From: Arthrobacter sp. AFG20
GTDB taxonomy: Bacteria; Actinomycetota; Actinomycetes; Actinomycetales; Micrococcaceae
Direction of reading: 5' to 3'
Length of the DNA stretch: 64,000 nucleotides
NCBI RefSeq assembly: GCF_002892795.1
Contig: NZ_PJMC01000018.1
Location: forward strand, 35,838-99,837
Shown: positions 1-8,971 of the stretch, piece by piece
Layout: the number at the start of each line of letters is the position of its first letter
Numbering within the stretch: position 1 is the first letter of the stretch
Made by a program: the position numbers and the translations under genes
The notes under the pieces: model-generated
What the model was told of the DNA's origin: nothing
Databases searched by the model: none
Seen by the model: the letters and a program-made list of their open reading frames with translations, nothing else

Positions 1-473
1 TCGGCCACCAGGGCAACCTTGTTGCTTGCCGACCAGGCCATGCGGGTGAGGCCGTTCAGGGACGGCGGGCAGTCCACCAGGACGAGTTCATACGCGTCTG
101 CGCCGGAGAGCACCGCGGACAGCCTGCGCAGATCGCGCTTGCCAAGGTCCGGACGGTCGTAAATTCCGGTGTACGCGGATCCGACGGCGACGTCGAGGAC
201 CGCTGGGCCGGAACCGTTGACGGGCGCCCGGCTGGTCCAGCCGCTGGGCACGACGTTCTCCGCAAGTTTGGCCTTGCGTGGATTCTTCAGCATCCGGCCG
301 ATGTCCAGCTTGTCGCTGGGCTGCACGCCGAGGGCTGTGCTTGCGTCGGCATGGGGATCGAGGTCCACTACGAGGGTTGGGATGCCTGCGGCCAGTGCCG
401 CAGAGGCCAGTCCGGTGGTAACGGATGTCTTGCCGACACCGCCCTTGAGGCTGCTGATGCTGACTACTTGCAC
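1..473 (-). CDS. parA: ParA-family ATPase (C-terminus outside window)
   Basis: This is the N-terminal part of a ParA/Soj-type deviant Walker ATPase; the gene runs off the left edge. The first residues read VQVVSISSLKGGVGKTS, so the P-loop (KGGVGKTS) lies at about residues 10-17, followed by the Asp-rich VVDLDPHADAS segment (Walker A') and a VDCPPS Walker B. The family uses ATP-dependent dimerisation and DNA binding to move or position chromosomes or complexes. I chose the GTG at 473 because it places the P-loop where the family has it; an in-frame TTG at 485 is the alternative. It is divergent from pyc. Whether it is the chromosomal ParA paired with ParB or the one near scpA/scpB cannot be seen here. 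Confidence 0.9.
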   Translation of the reverse strand, partial: MQVVSISSLKGGVGKTSVTTGLASAALAAGIPTLVVDLDPHADASTALGVQPSDKLDIGRMLKNPRKAKLAENVVPSGWTSRAPVNGSGPAVLDVAVGSAYTGIYDRPDLGKRDLRRLSAVLSGADAYELVLVDCPPSLNGLTRMAWSASNKVALVA

Positions 474-842
474 TTGAGAGACCAATACCTAACGCCGGTT
501 GCCGTGTTGGGGTACGTTCCGTTCCGGTGCTGCCGGAACCGGGGCAGGCTTCCGCCGCCCCATTCATCATATGTTGACCTCGGCCCGAATCCCTTCTTCT
601 GCGCATCCGGGCATGCCTCCCCGGCCGGCCCGGCCGGCGTCGTCCTTGGGTATTGGCAACGGCGACCGAACGGCGACAGTCGGGCGGCAGCAAAAAGCAG
701 CTGCAAATACGGGCCGGCAGTGAATATGGCCCGGACATGACGGATAATTCTGTGATGGTAGACACAATGATTTGTGTTTCGTCCGGCCCGTCTTACACAC
801 TGTGACCACTCACCGATACACCCGCAATGATGCAGGAGAAGT
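474..842. other. Divergent intergenic region parA/pyc
   Basis: These 369 bases between divergent genes hold no convincing coding sequence. The right third is less GC-rich and contains a perfect 6-bp-arm palindrome (762-777) and the ribosome binding site of pyc (CAGGAGAAG just before 843). Both promoters must lie here but I cannot assign their hexamers with confidence. Confidence 0.6.
762..777. promoter_or_regulatory. Palindrome upstream of pyc
   Basis: ACACAA-TGAT-TTGTGT is a perfect inverted repeat with 6-bp arms, 66 bp before the pyc start codon. Its symmetry and position suit a dimeric repressor operator, but I recognise no family consensus, so the role is inference. Confidence 0.3.
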
Positions 843-3800
843 ATGTTTTCCAAGATTCTGGTGGCCAACCGCGGAGAAATCGCAATCCGTGCTTTCCGCG
901 CCGGCTACGAACTGGGCGCCAAGACAGTCGCCGTGTTCCCCAACGAGGACCGCAACTCGATCCACCGCCAGAAGGCCGATGAGGCGTATCTGATCGGCGA
1001 AGAGGGCCACCCTGTCCGCGCCTACCTGGACGTCGACGAAGTGGTGCGGGTAGCCAAGGAGTCCGGGGCGGACGCCATCTACCCCGGCTACGGCTTCCTC
1101 TCCGAGAACCCCGACCTTGCGCGTGCCGCGAAGGCGGCAGGCATCACCTTCGTGGGCCCGCCCGCGGAGGTCCTGGAACTCGCCGGCAACAAGGTGGCCG
1201 CACTGGAGGCCGCCCGCAAGGCTGGCGTCCCCGTGCTGAAGTCCAGCGCGCCGTCGAAGGACCTTGACGAACTGATCGCTGCTGCGGATGAGATCGGTTT
1301 CCCCATTTTCGCCAAGGCTGTGGCCGGCGGCGGCGGGCGCGGCATGCGCCGCGTCGACACCCGCGAAGCCCTGCCGGAGGCGCTGCAGTCCGCCATGCGC
1401 GAGGCCGACGCCGCCTTCGGTGACCCCACCATGTTCCTCGAGCAGGCCGTGCTCCGCCCTCGCCACATCGAGGTGCAGATCCTGGCCGACGCCGAGGGCA
1501 ACGTCATGCACCTCTTCGAACGCGACTGTTCCATCCAGCGCCGCCATCAGAAGGTCATCGAGATCGCTCCGGCCCCCAACCTGGACGAAGGCATCCGCCA
1601 GGCCCTGTACCGGGACGCCGTGAAGTTCGCCAAGGCCCTGAACTACGTCAACGCCGGAACCGTGGAGTTCCTGGTGGACACTGTGGGCGAACGCGCCGGC
1701 CAGCACGTCTTCATCGAAATGAACCCCCGCATCCAGGTGGAGCACACCGTCACGGAAGAGGTCACCGACGTCGACCTCGTCCAGGCGCAGATGCGCATTG
1801 CCGCCGGGGAAACCCTGGCTGACCTTGGCCTGTCCCAGGAGACCGTCTTCCTCAAGGGCGCCGCGCTGCAGAGCCGCATCACCACGGAAGACCCGGCCAA
1901 CGGCTTCCGGCCCGACGTCGGAAAGATCACCGGATACCGCTCCGCCGGCGGCGCCGGCGTCAGGCTCGACGGCGGCACCGTCTACTCGGGTGCCGAAATC
2001 AGCCCGCACTTCGACTCCATGCTGGTGAAGCTCACCTGCCGCGGCCGGGACTACCCGTCCGCCGTTGCCAGGGCGCGCCGCGCTTTGGCAGAGTTCCGTA
2101 TCCGTGGTGTCTCCACCAACATCTCGTTCCTCCAGGCCGTCCTTGACGATCCGGACTTCATCGCCGGCAACGTCGCCACGTCATTCATCGACGAGCGCCC
2201 CCAGCTGCTGAAGTCGCGCGTCTCCGCGGACCGCGGCACCAAGCTGCTGACGTGGCTCGCCGAGGTGACCGTGAACAAGCCCAACGGTGAGCTGCCGGTC
2301 CGCTCCGACCCGGCAGACAAGCTCCCCGCCGTCACCGGCGCCGAGGCCCGCCCCGGTTCCCGTCAGCGGCTCCTGGAACTCGGCCCGGAGGGCTTCGCCA
2401 AGGCGCTGCGTGAACAGAAGGCCGTCGCCGTCACCGACACCACCTTCCGCGATGCCCACCAGTCCCTGCTGGCCACCCGCGTCCGCACGAGGGACCTGGT
2501 GGCTGCCGCACCCGCGGTCTCCAACCTCCTGCCGGAACTGCTGTCCGTTGAAGCCTGGGGCGGCGCCACCTACGACGTCGCGCTGCGGTTCCTCGGCGAA
2601 GATCCCTGGGACCGGCTGGCCGCGCTGCGCAAGACCCTGCCGAACATCTGCCTGCAGATGCTGCTCCGCGGCCGGAACACTGTGGGCTACACCCCGTACC
2701 CCGAGGAAGTGACCGAGGCCTTCGTTAATGAGGCGGCCGCCACCGGCATCGACATCTTCCGCATCTTCGACGCGCTGAACGACGTCAGCCAGATGGCGCC
2801 GGCCATCCGCGCGGTGCGGGCCACCGGCACTGCGGTCGCCGAGGTGGCACTGTGCTACACGGGCGACATGCTGGATCCGGAAGAGAAGCTCTACACGCTG
2901 GATTACTACCTTGGCCTGGCGGACAAGATTGTCGACGCCGGTGCCCACATCCTGGCCATCAAGGACATGGCAGGCCTGCTGCGTCCGGCAGCCGCCGCGA
3001 AGCTTGTCGCGGCACTGCGGGAACGGTTCGACCTCCCGGTCCACCTGCACACCCACGACACCGCCGGTGGCCAGCTGGCCACCCTGATTGCGGCAGTCGA
3101 CGCAGGCGTCGACGCCGTCGATGTGGCCTCGGCGTCCCTGGCCGGCACCACGAGCCAGCCGTCGGCGTCGGCCCTGGTTGCGGCCCTGGCCCACACGGAA
3201 CGTGACACGGGGCTCAGCCTGGCCGCGGTCTGTTCCCTCGAGCCCTACTGGGAGGCCGTGCGCAGGGTTTATGCTCCCTTCGAGTCGGGCCTTCCCGGTC
3301 CCACAGGCCGCGTGTACCAGCACGAAATCCCCGGCGGGCAGCTGTCCAACCTCCGCCAGCAGGCCATGGCGCTGGGCCTGGGCGAGCGCTTCGAGGCGAT
3401 CGAGGACATGTACACCGCTGCTGACCGCATCCTGGGCCACCTGGTCAAGGTGACCCCGTCGTCGAAGGTGGTGGGCGACCTCGCCCTGCACCTCGTGGGC
3501 CTGAACGCAGACCCGGCCGACTTCAACGAGAACCCGCAGAACTATGACATCCCCGACTCCGTCATCGGGTTCCTGTCCGGCGAGCTGGGGAATCCTCCGG
3601 GAGGCTGGCCGGAACCGTTCCGCACCAAGGCCCTCCAGGGCCGTAGCGTCAAGGTGCGCGACGCCGAGCTGAGCGCCGAGGACAGCGCGGCTCTCCGCGG
3701 CGACTCGAAGACCCGCCAGCAGACCCTGAACCGGCTCCTTTTCGCGGGGCCGACGAAGGACTACCTCAAGAGCGTCGAGACCTACGGCAACGTGTCCGTC

Positions 3801-4238
3801 CTGGACACCCGCGACTACCTTTACGGCCTCCAGCGCGGCGAAGAGCACGTGATCCAGCTCGAAAAGGGCGTGCGCCTCATCGCGTCTTTGGAAGCGGTGT
3901 CGGAGCCGGACGAGAAGGGCATGCGCTCGGTCATGTGCACGCTCAACGGGCAGTCCCGTCCGGTTTCGGTACGCGACAAGTCCGTGGTCAGCAATGTGAA
4001 GACGGCCGAGAAGGCTGACGCGTCCGTGCCGGGTCATGTCGCCGCTCCCTTCGCAGGCGCCGTGACGGTCACCGTCAAGGCGGGCGACACCGTCAACGCC
4101 GGCGACACCATTGCCACCATTGAGGCAATGAAGATGGAGGCCTCCATCACGACGCCGGTGGGCGGCAAGGTAACGCGGCTGGCCATTTCCGCTGTGGAAC
4201 AGGTTCAGGGCGGTGACCTGCTGATCGTCGTCGAATAG
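843..4238 (+). CDS. pyc: Pyruvate carboxylase
   Basis: Biotin-dependent carboxylation of pyruvate to oxaloacetate, the anaplerotic feed of the TCA cycle, in the cytoplasm. The 1131-residue protein has the full single-chain architecture: biotin carboxylase at about 1-450 (KILVANRGEIAIRAFRA start, glycine-rich AGGGGRGM ATP loop, EMNPRIQVEHTVTEE), carboxyltransferase at about 530-800 (DTTFRDAHQSLLATRVR), an allosteric/linker region, and a C-terminal biotinyl domain with EAMKMEA, where Lys1097 is the biotin attachment site. The ATG at 843 follows a good Shine-Dalgarno. It is transcribed away from parA and is followed by a strong hairpin, so it is probably monocistronic. Confidence 0.97.
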   Translation: MFSKILVANRGEIAIRAFRAGYELGAKTVAVFPNEDRNSIHRQKADEAYLIGEEGHPVRAYLDVDEVVRVAKESGADAIYPGYGFLSENPDLARAAKAAGITFVGPPAEVLELAGNKVAALEAARKAGVPVLKSSAPSKDLDELIAAADEIGFPIFAKAVAGGGGRGMRRVDTREALPEALQSAMREADAAFGDPTMFLEQAVLRPRHIEVQILADAEGNVMHLFERDCSIQRRHQKVIEIAPAPNLDEGIRQALYRDAVKFAKALNYVNAGTVEFLVDTVGERAGQHVFIEMNPRIQVEHTVTEEVTDVDLVQAQMRIAAGETLADLGLSQETVFLKGAALQSRITTEDPANGFRPDVGKITGYRSAGGAGVRLDGGTVYSGAEISPHFDSMLVKLTCRGRDYPSAVARARRALAEFRIRGVSTNISFLQAVLDDPDFIAGNVATSFIDERPQLLKSRVSADRGTKLLTWLAEVTVNKPNGELPVRSDPADKLPAVTGAEARPGSRQRLLELGPEGFAKALREQKAVAVTDTTFRDAHQSLLATRVRTRDLVAAAPAVSNLLPELLSVEAWGGATYDVALRFLGEDPWDRLAALRKTLPNICLQMLLRGRNTVGYTPYPEEVTEAFVNEAAATGIDIFRIFDALNDVSQMAPAIRAVRATGTAVAEVALCYTGDMLDPEEKLYTLDYYLGLADKIVDAGAHILAIKDMAGLLRPAAAAKLVAALRERFDLPVHLHTHDTAGGQLATLIAAVDAGVDAVDVASASLAGTTSQPSASALVAALAHTERDTGLSLAAVCSLEPYWEAVRRVYAPFESGLPGPTGRVYQHEIPGGQLSNLRQQAMALGLGERFEAIEDMYTAADRILGHLVKVTPSSKVVGDLALHLVGLNADPADFNENPQNYDIPDSVIGFLSGELGNPPGGWPEPFRTKALQGRSVKVRDAELSAEDSAALRGDSKTRQQTLNRLLFAGPTKDYLKSVETYGNVSVLDTRDYLYGLQRGEEHVIQLEKGVRLIASLEAVSEPDEKGMRSVMCTLNGQSRPVSVRDKSVVSNVKTAEKADASVPGHVAAPFAGAVTVTVKAGDTVNAGDTIATIEAMKMEASITTPVGGKVTRLAISAVEQVQGGDLLIVVE

Positions 4239-4283
4239 ATGACTGTTGAGCAGGTGACTGGCGGCTGGAAGGCCGCTGGATAG

Positions 4284-4314
4284 CCTGCAGGGCGGCCGGC
4301 GGCCGCCCTGCAGG
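4284..4314. terminator. Strong hairpin after pyc
   Basis: A perfect 14-bp stem (4284-4297 with 4301-4314) and a 3-nt loop lie 46 bp after the pyc stop codon. There is no U-tract, so it may be an intrinsic-like terminator as often seen in GC-rich actinobacteria. A second, bulged hairpin (about 4338-4367) follows before the next gene. Confidence 0.5.
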
Positions 4315-4433
4315 TAGGGTGGTAGACAGAAAAAGGTTGTGGGGGACGGCGCTAAGCCGCCCCCACAGCCATTTCCGAGCCACACTGGCTGCCGGAACCC
4401 AACCGGCAGCCGGTACGAAACAGAGCGGAAGCC

Positions 4434-5720
4434 ATGACGCAGACCAATACGCCCAAGCCCGGGCCGCGCCCCGACCGGAGGCCTTCAATCTCCCAAAGCA
4501 TTGTCGTCGACGTTGCGGCGGAGCCCCGGACCGGTCCCGGCGGGGTGTCTCAGGCGGATGCGGCGGACGTATCGGTGACCGGTGACGTGGCTCCGGCAGG
4601 GGACATCAGCGTGGTGACCGTTTCCGACGCCCAGGACCGCACCTCTGCCGGATCGCTCCCGGCAGTCGGCGGCGTGGTGCAGCAGGGGACGGTCACATCG
4701 GGCGCAGCCACTGCCGCCGAACCGGCCACCGAGCCGGTCGCCATCACTGAAGAAGCGAAGGACCTTCCCGGGCGCCGTGAACGGGCCGAGGGGCCGGAGC
4801 CCGCTGCTGCGCTCACCGCCGACCGCCTCCTGACCAGGGCCCCAGCCGCCCCGGTCTCAGGCTGGCGCCGCTGGCTGTACCAGGCCACCCTGGGCTACGT
4901 GAACCTTGGCGACTCGGACCAGGTCCGTATCCAGCGGGCCATGGAGCACCGCATCGCCATGCGGCTGGGGGAGCGGACCCGCTACGTGCCGGTGCTCTCG
5001 CGCAAGGGCGGAGTGGGCAAGACCACGGTCACAACCCTGCTCGGCATGGTGCTGGCTGAGCTGCGTGAGGACCGGGTCATCGCCATGGATGCGAATCCGG
5101 ACCGTGGCACCCTTTCGGACCGGTCGCCGGGCAGGGCTGATTTCACGGCCCGCCAGCTGGTGAAGGACAGGTTCACGGTCGACTCGTTCGCGCAGCTGTC
5201 CAACTACACTGCGCGGGACGGTTCGCGCCTCGATGTGCTCGCCTCGGATACCGATCCCATGGTGGCGCACGCCTTTGACGACGCCGACTACCGTGCAGTT
5301 ACCGACATCCTGGGCCGGTATTACTCGATCGTGCTCACCGACTCAGGCACCGGCATGGTGCACTCGGTCATGAAAGGCACGCTGGAGAAGGCCGATGCCG
5401 TGGTGCTCGTCTCGGGCGGCAGCGTGGATGAGGCTCGGCTGGCGTCCGAAACGCTGTCCTGGCTTGAAGCCCACGGCCGCCAGGATCTCGTCGCCAAGGC
5501 AACAGTGGTCATCAACATGGCTGCCGGCAACCGCACGCTGGTCAACATCGACGAAATTGAGCAGCACTTCCTGTCCCGGGTGAAGAACGTGGTGCGAATT
5601 CCTCATGACCGGCACCTGGCGGAAGGCTCAAGGATCCGCCTGGGCCAACTGAAGCCCGCAACCCGCGCCGCAGCCGTGGAGCTGGCCGCGCTGGTGGTGG
5701 ACGAGCTGCAGCTGGCCTAA
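4434..5720 (+). CDS. MinD/ParA-like ATPase with disordered N-terminus
   Basis: A 428-residue protein in two parts. Residues 1 to about 130 are rich in Ala, Pro, Glu, Thr and Val with no recognisable fold. Residues of about 185-428 form a deviant Walker ATPase: RKGGVGKTT at about 190-198, MDANPDRGTL (Walker A' region), VLTDSGTGMVHSVM (Walker B region) and VVINM. Actinobacterial ATPases of this long form include ESX-associated EspI-like proteins and MinD-like positioning factors; no ESX genes are visible here, so the partner is unknown. It stands alone between a hairpin leader and the convergent acyl-CoA ligase. The ATPase fold is clear; the cellular role is not. Confidence 0.8.
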   Translation: MTQTNTPKPGPRPDRRPSISQSIVVDVAAEPRTGPGGVSQADAADVSVTGDVAPAGDISVVTVSDAQDRTSAGSLPAVGGVVQQGTVTSGAATAAEPATEPVAITEEAKDLPGRRERAEGPEPAAALTADRLLTRAPAAPVSGWRRWLYQATLGYVNLGDSDQVRIQRAMEHRIAMRLGERTRYVPVLSRKGGVGKTTVTTLLGMVLAELREDRVIAMDANPDRGTLSDRSPGRADFTARQLVKDRFTVDSFAQLSNYTARDGSRLDVLASDTDPMVAHAFDDADYRAVTDILGRYYSIVLTDSGTGMVHSVMKGTLEKADAVVLVSGGSVDEARLASETLSWLEAHGRQDLVAKATVVINMAAGNRTLVNIDEIEQHFLSRVKNVVRIPHDRHLAEGSRIRLGQLKPATRAAAVELAALVVDELQLA

Positions 5721-5733
5721 CCCGCCGCCGTCG

Positions 5734-5798
5734 GGAGTTTTTGTCCACTTATTGGCCTCTGGAGGCGCCGGAAGCCCCGACAAGTGGACAAAAACTCC
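5734..5798. repeat. Perfect 17-bp inverted repeat between convergent genes
   Basis: Arms at 5734-5750 and 5782-5798 are exact reverse complements (GGAGTTTTTGTCCACTT), separated by 31 nt. The element fills the gap between the stop codons of two convergent genes. It could act as a bidirectional terminator, but no U-run follows either arm, and the AT-rich arm sequence looks like a dispersed REP-type palindrome. Confidence 0.7.
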
Positions 5799-5802
5799 AG
5801 GC

Positions 5803-7623
5803 CTAGGCGCGGGTGGGCTTCGGCGACTTGTACATGTCGTCGATCACGCTTTCGAAGTCCTTCATGACCTGCGCGCGCTTGACCTTCATGGACGGGGTCA
5901 GGTGGCCGGAGGCTTCGGTGAAGTCGCTCGGCACGATCCGGAACGACTTGATGGCCTCCGCCTGCGACACCGACTGGTTGGCCAGGTTGATGAGCTCCTG
6001 CACGGCGGCCTTGACCTCGGCATGCCCGGCAGCGTCGCTCAGGTTCGTGTCCGCCGGCAGGCCGTGGCGCTGCAGCCAGCCCGGGAGGGCTTCCTCATCG
6101 AGCGTCACGAGGGCGCCGATGAACGGGCGGTTGTCACCCACGACGAGGACCTGTGACACCAGCGCATCAGCCCGGATCTGGTCCTCGAGCAGCGCGGGAA
6201 CCACGTTCTTGCCGCCGGCGGTGACAATGATTTCCTTTTTCCGACCGGTAATCAGCAGGTAGCCGTCGTCGTCGAGCTGGCCGATGTCTCCGGTGCGGAA
6301 CCAGCCATCAGCGAACGACTCCTCCGTCAGGTCGGACCGATTGTAATACCCCCGCATGACGCAGGCGCCCTTGACGAGGATCTCGCCGTCGTCAGCAATT
6401 CGGACGCTGTTGCCGGGAATCGGGACGCCGACCGTGCCGATTTTGATCCGCTCCGGCGTGTTGACACTGACGGGTGCCGTGGTTTCGGTGAGCCCATAGC
6501 CCTCCAGGATCTGCAGGCCGATGCCCTGGAAGAAGTGGCCCAGCCGCTCGCCCAGCGGGCCCCCGCCGGACACCGCATGGGCCACCTCGCCGCCCATGGC
6601 GGCGCGAAGCTTGCCATAGACGAGCTTGTCGAAGATGGCGTGCTTGATCTTCAGGCCCAGGCCAATGCGGCCGGCCTGCCGTGCGCGGGAGTAGGCGATC
6701 GCCGTGTCGGCGGCCCTGTGGAAGATCGCGCCCTTGCCGCCGTCTTCGGCCTTGGTGAGGGCCGAGTTGTACACCTTTTCGAACACGCGGGGCACGGCAA
6801 GGATGAACGTCGGCTTGTAGCTCTGCAGGTCGGGCAGCAGGTGCTTGATGTCGGGGGTATGCGCCACGGTGACGCCGGCGGCCACCGCCAGGACCGAAAT
6901 GAAGCGTGCGAAGACATGTGCCAGCGGCAGGAACATGATGGTGCGCGACTGTTCATTGACCACGCCGCTCAGCGAGGTGGCCAGGGCGTTCTCGGACAGC
7001 TCCGTGAAGTTTCCGTGGGTCAGTTCGCAGCCTTTGGGCCGGCCGGTGGTGCCCGAGGTGTAGATGATGGTGGCGAGGTCGCGCAGCCCGGCGGAGCGCC
7101 GCCGGGCGTCGAGCTCCTCGTCGGTGACGCCGGTGCCGGCCGCACGCACGGTGTCGAGGCCGTCCCCCTCCAGCTGCCACACGTGGGTCAGTGCCGTGAG
7201 GCCTTCGGTGGCAACGGCCTGCCGGATGATGTTTTCGTGGTGGTCCGATTCGCCGAATGCAGCGACGGCGCCGGAGTCGCCCAGGTTCCAGGCGACCTGG
7301 GAAGGCGACGACGTTTCGTAGATGGGAACGGAAACGCCACCTGCGAACCAGATGGCGAAGTCGATGAGTGCCCACTCATAGCGGGTACGCGACATGATGC
7401 CCACTCGGTCGCCTGCACCCACGCCGCTGGCGATGAGCCCCTTGGCGAGGGCGGACACGTCGGCCACAAATTCCTTGGCCCGGATGTCCTGCCACTGGCC
7501 GGCGGAGTCGAGGCGCGAAAACAGGGCAGGGTTGGATTCCTTGGCTGCCTGGCGCAGTACAAGGTCCGTGATATTGCTGTCCAGGGGGACGTTCGCCAAG
7601 GGCGGAACGCTGAATTCGCGCAC
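5803..7623 (-). CDS. Long-chain fatty acid--CoA ligase (AMP-forming)
   Basis: Activates long-chain fatty acids to acyl-CoA through an acyl-adenylate; FadD15-like by length (606 aa) and order of motifs. Visible are the AMP-binding motif YTSGTTGRPKGCELTHGN, the GYGLTETT substrate/adenylate loop, the WFRTGDIG motif and the C-terminal GRKKEIIVTAGGKNV hinge and catalytic lysine region. The start is a GTG at 7623 preceded by AAAGGAG. It is transcribed alone and convergently with the MinD-like gene. Substrate chain length is not decidable from sequence alone. Confidence 0.93.
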   Translation of the reverse strand: MREFSVPPLANVPLDSNITDLVLRQAAKESNPALFSRLDSAGQWQDIRAKEFVADVSALAKGLIASGVGAGDRVGIMSRTRYEWALIDFAIWFAGGVSVPIYETSSPSQVAWNLGDSGAVAAFGESDHHENIIRQAVATEGLTALTHVWQLEGDGLDTVRAAGTGVTDEELDARRRSAGLRDLATIIYTSGTTGRPKGCELTHGNFTELSENALATSLSGVVNEQSRTIMFLPLAHVFARFISVLAVAAGVTVAHTPDIKHLLPDLQSYKPTFILAVPRVFEKVYNSALTKAEDGGKGAIFHRAADTAIAYSRARQAGRIGLGLKIKHAIFDKLVYGKLRAAMGGEVAHAVSGGGPLGERLGHFFQGIGLQILEGYGLTETTAPVSVNTPERIKIGTVGVPIPGNSVRIADDGEILVKGACVMRGYYNRSDLTEESFADGWFRTGDIGQLDDDGYLLITGRKKEIIVTAGGKNVVPALLEDQIRADALVSQVLVVGDNRPFIGALVTLDEEALPGWLQRHGLPADTNLSDAAGHAEVKAAVQELINLANQSVSQAEAIKSFRIVPSDFTEASGHLTPSMKVKRAQVMKDFESVIDDMYKSPKPTRA

Positions 7624-7803
7624 GTTAGCTCCTTTGATATCCGTTGGCCGCAGCGGGTAGTCCTAACCTTAGTACGTCGCATGGCCGGGGCCGGCAGATC
7701 GAGGTTACCCATCGGTAACTTTACGGTTAAGGGGTGCGTTCCACCAGTCTGCAGGACGTGTCGTTCGGGTGTCCTACCTGCGAAGACTCTCTGCGGCGAC
7801 ACC

Positions 7804-7809
7804 TAGAAT
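7804..7809 (+). promoter_or_regulatory. -10 hexamer of glk (leaderless)
   Basis: TAGAAT ends 8 nt before the ATG at 7818, so transcription should start at or next to the start codon. No clear -35 is seen. Confidence 0.55.
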
Positions 7810-7817
7810 GGGGGACT

Positions 7818-8963
7818 ATGCAGCCCTCCCCGCCCAACGAGCAGCCAGCACCGCCCCTTGACTCCATCCGGAGCGGCCAGCCCGGGGGATGGGCATCCCG
7901 GCGTGCGGCGTCGCGGCGCACACTGCCACGGCGCCCGGCGTCGGGATACGGGGGCCAGTTGGCTGGCCACCGCCTGTTCCGGCAGCAACTGCGGCTGGGC
8001 CGCCGGGGACTTGCCATCGGCATCGACATTGGCGGCACCAAGGTTGCCGCCGGCGTGGTGGACGCCGAGGGCCGGATCCTGCGCGAGGCACGCCGGTCCA
8101 CGCCGGGAAGCGATCCGCGTGCGGTGGAGCGCGTCATCGTGGAACTGGTTGAGGAACTGAGCGCCGGTGCCCGGATCCGGTCGGTGGGCATTGGCGCCGC
8201 CGGCTGGATGGATCTCGACGGCGGCACGGTGCTGTTCAGCCCGCACCTCGCCTGGCGGAACGAACCGCTGCGGGAGAACCTGCAGCACCTGCTGCGGCGC
8301 CCCGTCATGCTGGTTAACGACGCCGACGCTGCGGCCTGGGCCGAGTGGCGTTTCGGCGCCGGGCAGGGGCAGGACCGGCTGGTCTGCATCACCCTTGGCA
8401 CCGGCATCGGCGGAGCGATGGTGATGGACGGGCGCGTCGAGCGCGGCAGGTTTGGGGTGGCGGGGGAGTTCGGCCACCAGATCATCATGCCCGGCGGCCA
8501 CCGATGCGAGTGCGGCAACCGTGGCTGCTGGGAACAGTACGCCTCAGGCAACGCCCTCGGCCGGGAGGCTCGGGAACTGGCGGTCGCGAATTCACCGGTG
8601 GCGCAGGAACTTCTCAAGGCCGTGGACGGAAGCGCCGAGCGCATCACGGGAGCGACTGTGACGGAACTGGCCATTGCCGGCGACGCCGCCTCCCGGGAAC
8701 TCCTGGAGGACGTCGGGAACTGGCTCGGTCTGGGGCTGGCGAACCTTGCCGCCGCCCTCGATCCCGGGAAGTTCGTGATTGGCGGCGGTCTGTGCGCGGC
8801 CGGCGAACTGCTGGTGGCTCCGGCCCGCAAGGCCTTCGCCCGCAACCTCACCGGCCGCGGATTCCGTCCTGCCGCAGAAATAGACCTGGCCGCCCTGGGG
8901 CCGAATGCCGGCCTGATCGGGGCTGCCGACCTGTCCCGGGCCAGTAGCCGTACGCACCGCTGA
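7818..8963 (+). CDS. glk: ROK-family glucokinase
   Basis: A ROK (repressor, ORF, kinase) sugar kinase of 381 aa, expected to phosphorylate glucose with ATP. After an unusual basic extension of about 60 residues comes the phosphate-binding motif GLAIGIDIGGTKVAAGV, then LVNDADAAAWAEWRFG with the catalytic Asp, TLGTGIGGAMV, and the zinc-binding CxCGxxGCxE box (CECGNRGCWE). No helix-turn-helix is evident in the extension, arguing for a kinase rather than a ROK repressor. Start ATG 7818 is chosen over upstream in-frame possibilities because a -10 hexamer sits 8 nt upstream. A second ROK kinase (ppgK) lies at 50.5 kb. Confidence 0.88.
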   Translation: MQPSPPNEQPAPPLDSIRSGQPGGWASRRAASRRTLPRRPASGYGGQLAGHRLFRQQLRLGRRGLAIGIDIGGTKVAAGVVDAEGRILREARRSTPGSDPRAVERVIVELVEELSAGARIRSVGIGAAGWMDLDGGTVLFSPHLAWRNEPLRENLQHLLRRPVMLVNDADAAAWAEWRFGAGQGQDRLVCITLGTGIGGAMVMDGRVERGRFGVAGEFGHQIIMPGGHRCECGNRGCWEQYASGNALGREARELAVANSPVAQELLKAVDGSAERITGATVTELAIAGDAASRELLEDVGNWLGLGLANLAAALDPGKFVIGGGLCAAGELLVAPARKAFARNLTGRGFRPAAEIDLAALGPNAGLIGAADLSRASSRTHR

Positions 8964-8971
8964 CGGAAGCG

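Noticed and set aside
2181..4385. 734-codon antisense frame opposite pyc
   Set aside because: Same GC-driven artefact; the sense strand encodes a complete pyruvate carboxylase.
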